This document shows positions 56,851 through 64,000 of a stretch of DNA of 64,000 nt, piece by piece. Under the pieces are notes generated by a model, which was not told the DNA's origin, made no database searches, and saw only the letters and a list, made by a program, of their open reading frames with translations. The position numbers and the translations under genes are program-made. Each line of letters begins with the position of its first letter. Position 1 is the first letter of the stretch. The stretch comes from Panopea generosa (lineage: Eukaryota > Mollusca > Bivalvia > Adapedonta > Hiatellidae), in the NCBI GenBank assembly GCA_029582155.1, contig CM055911.1, forward strand, positions 26,348,288 to 26,412,287, read 5' to 3'.

Positions 56851-59800
56851 TGTTGGTTTATACAGTTTATGATGTCCTTATGTTGGTCTATACAGTTTAT
56901 GATGTCCTTATGTTGGTTTATACAGTTTATGATGTCCTTATGTTGGTTTATAGAGTTTATGATGTCCTGATGTTGGTTTATACAGTTTATGATGACCATA
57001 TATTGGTTTATACAGTTGATGATGTCAATATGTAGGTTTATACAACTTATGATATCAATATGTAAGTTTAAACAGTTGATGATGTCCATATGTTGGTTTA
57101 TACAGTTTATGATATTTATATGTAATATTAAACAGTTTATGATTTCCATGTGTTTGTTTATACAGTTGATGATGTCCATATGTAGGTTTATACAGTGTTT
57201 GATGACCATATATTGGTTTATACAGTTTATGACGTCCATGTGTATTTTTGTAAAGTTGTTGACGTCCATATTTGGGTTTATACAGTTTATGACGTCAATA
57301 TGTAGGTTTAAACAGTTTATAATGTCTATATGCAAGTTTAAACAGTTGATGATTTCCGTGTGCAGGTTTATACAGTTGATGATATGGGTCCCGACTGATC
57401 TGTAAGTTTATACAATTTATGATGACCATATATAGGTTTATACAGTTTATGTCGTCCATATGTTGGTTTATACAGTTTATGATGTCCATGTGTTGGTTTA
57501 TACAGATAATGACTACCATGTGTTGGTTAACACAGTTACTGACGTCCATGTGTTGGTTTATACAGTTAATGACTACCATGTGTTGGTTTACACAGTTACT
57601 GACGTTCATGTGTTGGTTTATACAGTTTATGACGTCAATATGAAGGTTTATACAGTTTATGACGTCATTGTGTAGGTTTATAAAGTTTATAACGTCCGTG
57701 TTTAGGTTTAAAAAGTTTATGATGTCCATATGCAAGTTTAAACTGTTTATGATTTCCGTGTGTTGGTTTATACATTTTATGATGTCCTTATGTTGGTCTA
57801 TACAGTTTATGATGTCCTTATGTTGGTCTATACAGTTTATGATGTCCTTATGTTGGTTTATACAGTTTATGATGTCAATATGTAGGTTTACACAGTTTAT
57901 GATATACATATGTAGGTTTATACAGTTTATGATATTCACATGTAGGTTTATACAGTTTATGATGTCCATATGTAGGTTTATACAGTTTATGATGTCCATA
58001 TGTTGGTTTATACAGTTTATGATGTCCTTATGTTGGTTTATACAGTTTATGATGTCAATATGTAAGTTTATACAGTTTATGATGTCCATATGTAGGTTTA
58101 TACAGTTTATGATATCCATATGTTGGTTTATACAGTTAATGACTACCATGTGTTGGTTAACACAGTTACTGACGTCCATGTGTTGGTTTATACAGTTAAT
58201 GACTACCATGTGTTGGTTTACACAGTTACTGACGTCCATGTGTTGGTTTATACAGTTTATGACGTCAATATGAAGGTTTATACAGTTTATGACGTCATTG
58301 TGTAGGTTTATAAAGTTCATGACATCAATGTGTAGGTTTAAAAAGTTTATGATGTCCATATGCAAGTTTAAACTGTTTATGATTTCCGTGTGTTGGTTTA
58401 TACAGTTTATGATGTCCTTATGTTGGTCTATACAGTTTATGATGTCCTTATGTTGGTTTATACAGTTTATGATGTCCTTATGTTGGTTTATAGAGTTTAT
58501 GATGTCCTGATGTTGGTTTATACTGTTTATGATGACCATATATTGGTTTATACAGTTGATGATGTCAATATGTAGGTTTATACATTTTATGACGTCCATA
58601 TGTAGGTTTATACATTTTATGATGTCTATATGTTGGTTTATACATTTGATGGTGTCCATATGTAGGTTTATACAGTTGATGGCGTCTATATGTAAGTTAA
58701 TACATTCTATGATTTCCATATGTAGGTTTATACAGTTTATGATGTCCATATGTTAGTTTATACAGTTTATGATGTCCATATATAGGTTTATACAGTTTAT
58801 GATGTCCATATGTTGGTTTATACAGCTTATGATGTCCACATGTGGGTTTATACAGTTCATGATGTCCATATGTTGGTTTACACAGTTTATGATGTCCATA
58901 TGTAGGTTTATACGGTTTATGATGTCCATATGTAGGTTTACACAGTTTATGATGTCCATATGTAGGTTTACACAGTTTATGATGTCCATATAGATTGGTT
59001 TTATACAGATTATGATGTCCACATGTGGGTTTATACAGTTCATGATGTCCATATGTAGGTTTACACAGTTTATAATATCCACATGTGGGTTTATACAGTT
59101 CATGATGTCCATATGTTGGTTTACACAGTTTAAAATGTCCATATGTAGGTTTATATGGTTTATGATGTCCAAATGTTGGTTTATACAGTTTATAATATCC
59201 ACATGTTGGTTTATACAGTTTATGATGTCCATATGTTGGTTTATACAGTTTATAATATCCACATGTGGGTTCATACAGTTCATGATGTCCATATGTAGGT
59301 TTACACAGTTCATGATGTCCATATGTAGGTTTATACAGATTATGATGTCCATATATAGTGGTTTATACAGATTATGATGTCAATTTGTAGGTTTATACAG
59401 TTTATGATTTCAATTTATAGGTTTATACAATTTATGATGTTAATATGTAGGTTTATAGTTTATGATGTCCATATGTAGGTTTATGAAGTTGATGATTTGT
59501 ATATGTTGGTTTATACAGTTGATGATTTCCATATGATTGTTTATACAGTTGATGATTTCCATATGTAGGTTTATACCGTTTATGATGTCCATGTGTTGGT
59601 TTATATAGTTTATTATGTCCATATGTTGGTTTATACAGTTGATGATGTCCTTATGTTGGTTTATACAGTTGATGATTTTCATATATAGGTTTATACAGTT
59701 ATGATGTCAATATGTTGGTTTATACAGTTGATGGTGTCAATATATTGGTTTATACAGTTGATGATGTCAATATGTTGGTTTATACAGTTGATGATGTCCA

Positions 59801-60065
59801 TATGTTAGTTTATACAGTTGATGATGTCCATATGTAGGTTTATGCAGTTTATGATATCTATATTTAGGTTTATACAGTTGATGATGTCAATATGTTGGTT
59901 TATATATTTGAGGATGTCAATATGTTGGTTTATACAGTTCATGATGTCCATATGAAGTTTATACAGTTTATGATATCTATATGTAGGTTTATACAATTGA
60001 TGATGTCAATATGTTGGTTTATACAGTTTATGATGTCAATATGTTGGTTTATACAGTTTATGGTG

Positions 60066-60100
60066 TCCATATGTTCGTCATATGTATGGACATATTCAAC
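60066..60100. repeat. Palindromic flip point between the two arrays
   Basis: GTCCATATG, then TTCGT, then CATATGTATGGAC forms a short palindrome exactly where unit orientation reverses. It marks the end of the 30-bp array and the start of the 55-bp array. Confidence 0.75.
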
Positions 60101-62578
60101 TGCATAAACCTACACAATAAATGGCAAAGCTAAATTCAGAACGGACATCATAAACTGTATAAACCTACACAATAAATTGCAAAGCCAATGTCAGTACGGA
60201 TATCGTAAACTGTATCAATCTTCACAATAAATGGCATACCCAAAGGCAGTATGGACATCATAAACTGTATAAACCTACACAATAAATGGCATAGCCAAAG
60301 TCAGTATGGAAATCATAAACTGTATAAACCTACACAATAAATGGCATACCCAAAGTCAGTATGGAAATCATAAACTGTATAAACCTTCTCAATAAATGGC
60401 ATACCCGAAGTCAGTATGGAAATCATAAACTATATAAACCTAATCAATAAATGACATACCCGAAGTCAGTATGGACATCGTAAAGTACACACTAAATGGC
60501 ATAGCCAAATTCAGTTCGGACATCATAAACTGTAGAAACCTACACACTAAATGGCAAAGTCAAAGTCAGTTCGGATATCATAAACTGTATTAACCTACAC
60601 AATAAAATGCACAGCTAAAGTCAGTACGGACATCATAAACTGTATATTCCTACTCAATAAATAGCACAGCCAAAGTCAGTACGGTCATCATAAACTGTAT
60701 AAACCTACACAATAAATGGAACAGCCAAAGTCAGTCCGGATATCAAAAGTTGTATTAACTTACACAATAAATGGCACAGCCAAAGTCAGTCCGGATATCA
60801 TAAACTGTATTAACGTACACAATAAATGGCACAGCCAAAGTCAGTATGGACATCATAAACTGTATTAATCTACACAATAAATGACACAGTCAAAGTCAGT
60901 CCGGACATCAAAAACTGTATTAACCTACGAAAAAAAATGGCACAGTCAAAGTCAGTCCGGATATCAAAAACTGTATTAACCTACACAATAAATGGCACAG
61001 CCAAAGTCAGTACGGACATCAAAAACTGTATTAACCTACACAATAAATGGCACAGACAAAGTCAGTACAGACATCATAAACTGTATTAACCTACACAATA
61101 AATGGCACAGCCAAAGTCAGTATGGACAACATAAACTACACACTAAATAACACAGCTAAAGTCAGTACAGACATCAAAAACTGTATTAACCTACACAATA
61201 AATGGCACAGCCAAAGTCAGAATGGACAACATAAACTGTATTAACCTACACAATAAATGGCACAGTCAAAATCAGTACGGACATCATAGCGGTATTAACC
61301 TACACAATAAATGGCACAGCTAAAGTCAGTACAGACATCATAAACTGTATTAACCTACACAATAAATGGCACAGCCAAAGTCGGTATGGATATCATAAAC
61401 TGTATTAACCTACACACTAAATGTCATACCCAAAGTCAGTATGGATATCATAAACTGTATTAACATACACACTAAATGGTATACCGAAAGTCAGTATGGA
61501 TATCATAATATGTATTAACCTACACACTAAATGTCATACCCAAAGTCAGTATGGATATCATAAACTACACACTAAATGGCATAGCTAAAGTCAGTACAAA
61601 TATCAAAATCTGTATTAACCTACACAATAAATGGCACAGCTAAAGTCAGAATGGACAACATAAACTGTTTTAACCTTCACAATAAATGGCACAGCAAAAT
61701 CAGTACGGACATCATAAACTGTATTAACCTTCACAATAAATGGCACAGCCAAAGTCGGTACAGACATCATAAACTACACACTTAATGGTACAGCCAAAGT
61801 CAATACCGACATCATAAACTGTATTAACCTTCACAATAAATGGCAAACCAAAGTCAATACCGACATCATTAACTGTATAAACCTTCACAAGGCATACCCA
61901 AAGTCAGTACGGACATCATAAACTGTATAAACCTACACACTAAATGGTATACCCAAAGTCAGTATGGATATCATAAACTGTATAAACATACACACTAAAT
62001 GGGGACATCATAAACTGTATAAGCCTACACACTTAATGCCATACCCAAAGTCAGTATGGACCTTATAAACTGTATAAAACTCTACACTAAATGGCATACC
62101 CAAAGTCAGTATGGACATCATAAACTGTATAAAACTACACACTAAATGGCATACCCAGGATCAGTATGGACATCATAAACGGTATAAAACTATATACTAA
62201 ATAGCTTACCCGAATTAGTATGGACATCATAAACTGTATAAACCTACACACTAAATGGCATACTCAAAGTCAGTATGGACATCATAAACTGTATAAACCT
62301 ACACACTAAATGTCATACCAAAAGTCAGTACGGACATCATAAACGGCATAAACCTACACACTAAATGGCATACCCAGGATCAGTATGGATATCATAAACG
62401 GTATAAAACTATATACTAAATGGCATACCCGAATTAGTATGGACATCATAAACTGTATAAACCTACACAATAAATGGCATACCCAAAGTCAGTATGGACA
62501 TCATAAACTGTTTAAACCTACACACTAAATGGCATACCCAAAGTCAGTATGGACATCATAAACTGTATAAACCCTGCT
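60095..62578. repeat. 55-bp minisatellite array, reverse-oriented relative
   Basis: About 45 copies. Each has the core CATCATAAACTGTATAAACC then TACAC, followed by about 30 bp (AATAAATGGCACAGCC, AAAGTCAGTACGGA). The core is the reverse complement of the 30-bp unit of the neighbouring array, and the rest is not present there. Some copies lack the middle of the core (CATAAACTACACACT) and are about 10 bp shorter. The array has frequent stops in all frames. Confidence 0.95.
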
Positions 62579-64000
62579 CATAAAAAACATTTAATAAGTA
62601 ATAAGCAGCGTTTTCGGGTCTCACCGGTTAACATCAAAGGCATCGGGTTGACAGATCTACGTAATTTAAACCCCATATCTCGCTGTTAATGACCTTGCTT
62701 TAAAGGAGATGAACAGAACTGGTGTTGTTTAGGGTAACGTGTAGTTTTCGATTAAACGATAATTGCTAATAGATTAATCATCGAGTCATTTCAAATTCCT
62801 ACTCAACCCTTAAAAATTGTTAAAATCCTAAAACATTGATAAAATGACAAATGTTGAAGATCCTTTTGACATTATTTGACAATCTGGAATGTAAATATAA
62901 ATCAATGCTTTAATTGATGCGATTGTGTTTGAAGGTGGATTCTTTTCAATGGTACAAGATTTTTTTTACATTGCGGTATATTGCCCACTTTTTTACCGTT
63001 TGTACCGAGTGCGTCCTCTTGTGTTACTTTGTTTTGACTGGCATGTAAGAAGAGTTTTATACGAGCTTTTCTAATATGCCCTTGTGATTGCTCTTTTTGA
63101 CATGGATTTACTTTTTTAGCGACAATGGGTGTTATCTTCAACACTAAATAAACAAAAATGAGGTAAACGATATGTTTCTGCATTGGAGGTCTTTATGTAT
63201 CGAAATTGTGCATCTTTAGTTTAAAGTGGTGAAACCTTTTATATTTAGTTTACTTAACTTTGAATACGTAATAAACGAACCATTAAAGGGATTTTTTTGG
63301 CTGCACATGAAGAAGACAATTTTGATGTTTTAATTTGGATAGCATCAGAAACGACACTGTTGGATGTGTAATGCGGCTTGGGTAAGGTAAGTTTTTGATA
63401 AAAATTATTGTGAAAAATGATTATTATTTTTATTTGAATTCTTGAATATTTTTTCTAATTGGTAAGAAGAATTTTTTTTACCCAAATGTAATTGTTGTTA
63501 TAATTTCAAATATATTTTTTTTAAATATTTTTCTTTTATAAATCGACGACTTTTCTCATTTCTGACCTGTATTGGACTCATCATTCAATTTTTTCTATCC
63601 ATTAAAAGTTCACGAAGAACAAAAATCGGTTAAAAGTTTGATTTGTAAAATTTTTTTTTTTTTGTTATTATTACAAATAATTTACATCAGACGATTTCAA
63701 CTACAAAGCAAACGCATGACCAGCAGACATAACAAATCTGTTTTAAACAAAGAAGTATGATTACAGTTTTAGAGTCGGTAAATTACTTCTATTATATAAG
63801 AATGGGAGGTCAAGGCAGTTGGGATTTGTATCCGCTAAGGAGAAACTAATGAGTTTTTAATATCATAATGCAACTTAAGGCTTTGAATTGCTTTTTCTGT
63901 CTTCTATTAATACAGCTATTTTACCGGGGATTGTTAACTTTGTTATTCAATTCCGAATTACCACCAAATCATTTTGCGTGAAACTTAACTAATATCTCAA
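62579..64000. other. Unique-looking AT-rich DNA after the arrays
   Basis: No repeat family is recognised. It holds only the doubtful reverse ORF at 62902-63183 and T-rich simple sequence at 63460-63670. Confidence 0.5.
62902..63183 (-). CDS. Doubtful small ORF with signal-peptide-like start
   Basis: 93 codons on the - strand. The first 22 residues are hydrophobic (HIVYLIFVYLVLKITPIVA) followed by a Lys- and Gln-rich basic region with only two Cys. No family was recognised, no splice partner was found, and its length is within chance expectation for AT-rich DNA. It is listed because the N-terminus could be a signal peptide. Confidence 0.15.
   Translation of the reverse strand: MQKHIVYLIFVYLVLKITPIVAKKVNPCQKEQSQGHIRKARIKLFLHASQNKVTQEDALGTNGKKVGNIPQCKKNLVPLKRIHLQTQSHQLKH

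Larger units (their letters stand above)
49290..60078. repeat. 30-bp minisatellite array, about 360 copies
   Basis: The unit reads GTTTATACAGTTTATGATGT followed by CCATATGTAG on the + strand. Copies run head to tail with scattered substitutions and very few indels (one phase shift near 53480). Regional variants dominate in blocks: GACGTCAAT-type units near 49.4-49.8 kb, GATATCCACATG-type at 49.9-50.4 kb, and GATGTCCTTATGTTG-type at 54.5-57 kb. Several frames on both strands lack stops, giving 10-residue periodic open frames up to 583 codons. Their length follows from the 30-bp period and is not evidence of coding. Confidence 0.97.

Noticed and set aside
49233-59996. Dozens of periodic open frames up to 583 codons as genes
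   Set aside because: The 30-bp unit has no stop in four of six frames, so openness is automatic. There is no start context, splice pattern or domain.
49290-62578. CRISPR array
   Set aside because: Units are adjacent with no unique spacers between constant repeats, and the DNA is animal genomic sequence.

Overview
The window is AT-rich animal genomic DNA and most probably comes from a marine bivalve mollusc. The evidence is indirect: GT-AG introns of 0.4-1.6 kb, many tRNA-headed SINEs with internal A and B boxes, TA-flanked MITEs, 'CATAACT'-type dispersed repeats of the kind seen in bivalve genomes, and very large minisatellites. Nothing bacterial or viral was recognised. The species cannot be named from the sequence.

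One protein-coding gene is well supported. It lies on the + strand at 22513-32303, with eight coding exons whose reading phases all join. The predicted protein is 1193 residues: SH3-like, SH2, SH3-like, SH2, Roc GTPase, COR, death domain. It has no kinase domain and no leucine-rich repeats. It looks like a signalling adaptor-GTPase in which two SH3-SH2 modules (phosphotyrosine reading) sit in front of a Roco core and a death domain (apoptosis or innate-immunity scaffolding). I know of no characterised protein with this domain order, and it is the main candidate for an undescribed system here.

Layout. 1-20.7 kb: gene-poor DNA with SINEs, a three-copy 155-bp repeat with long G runs, a 32-bp array, a SINE tail grown into a TTGG microsatellite, and a G-rich minisatellite. 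20.7-22.1 kb: a DNA element with about 272-bp inverted terminal arms, just upstream of the gene. 22.4-33.0 kb: the SH3/SH2-Roco-death gene with SINEs and MITEs in its introns and a strong hairpin in the presumed 3' UTR. 33.3-49.2 kb: no recognisable genes; dense SINEs, MITEs and 30-bp and 26-bp tandem arrays. 49.3-60.1 kb: a 10.8-kb minisatellite of about 360 copies of a 30-bp unit with higher-order blocks. 60.1-62.6 kb: a second array of about 45 copies of a 55-bp unit that contains the same core in reverse complement, so the array flips orientation at a small palindrome near 60.08 kb. 62.6-64.0 kb: unique-looking AT-rich DNA with one doubtful small ORF.

The long open frames inside 49.3-60.1 kb are not taken as genes. 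The 30-bp unit is a multiple of three and is free of stops in several frames on both strands.
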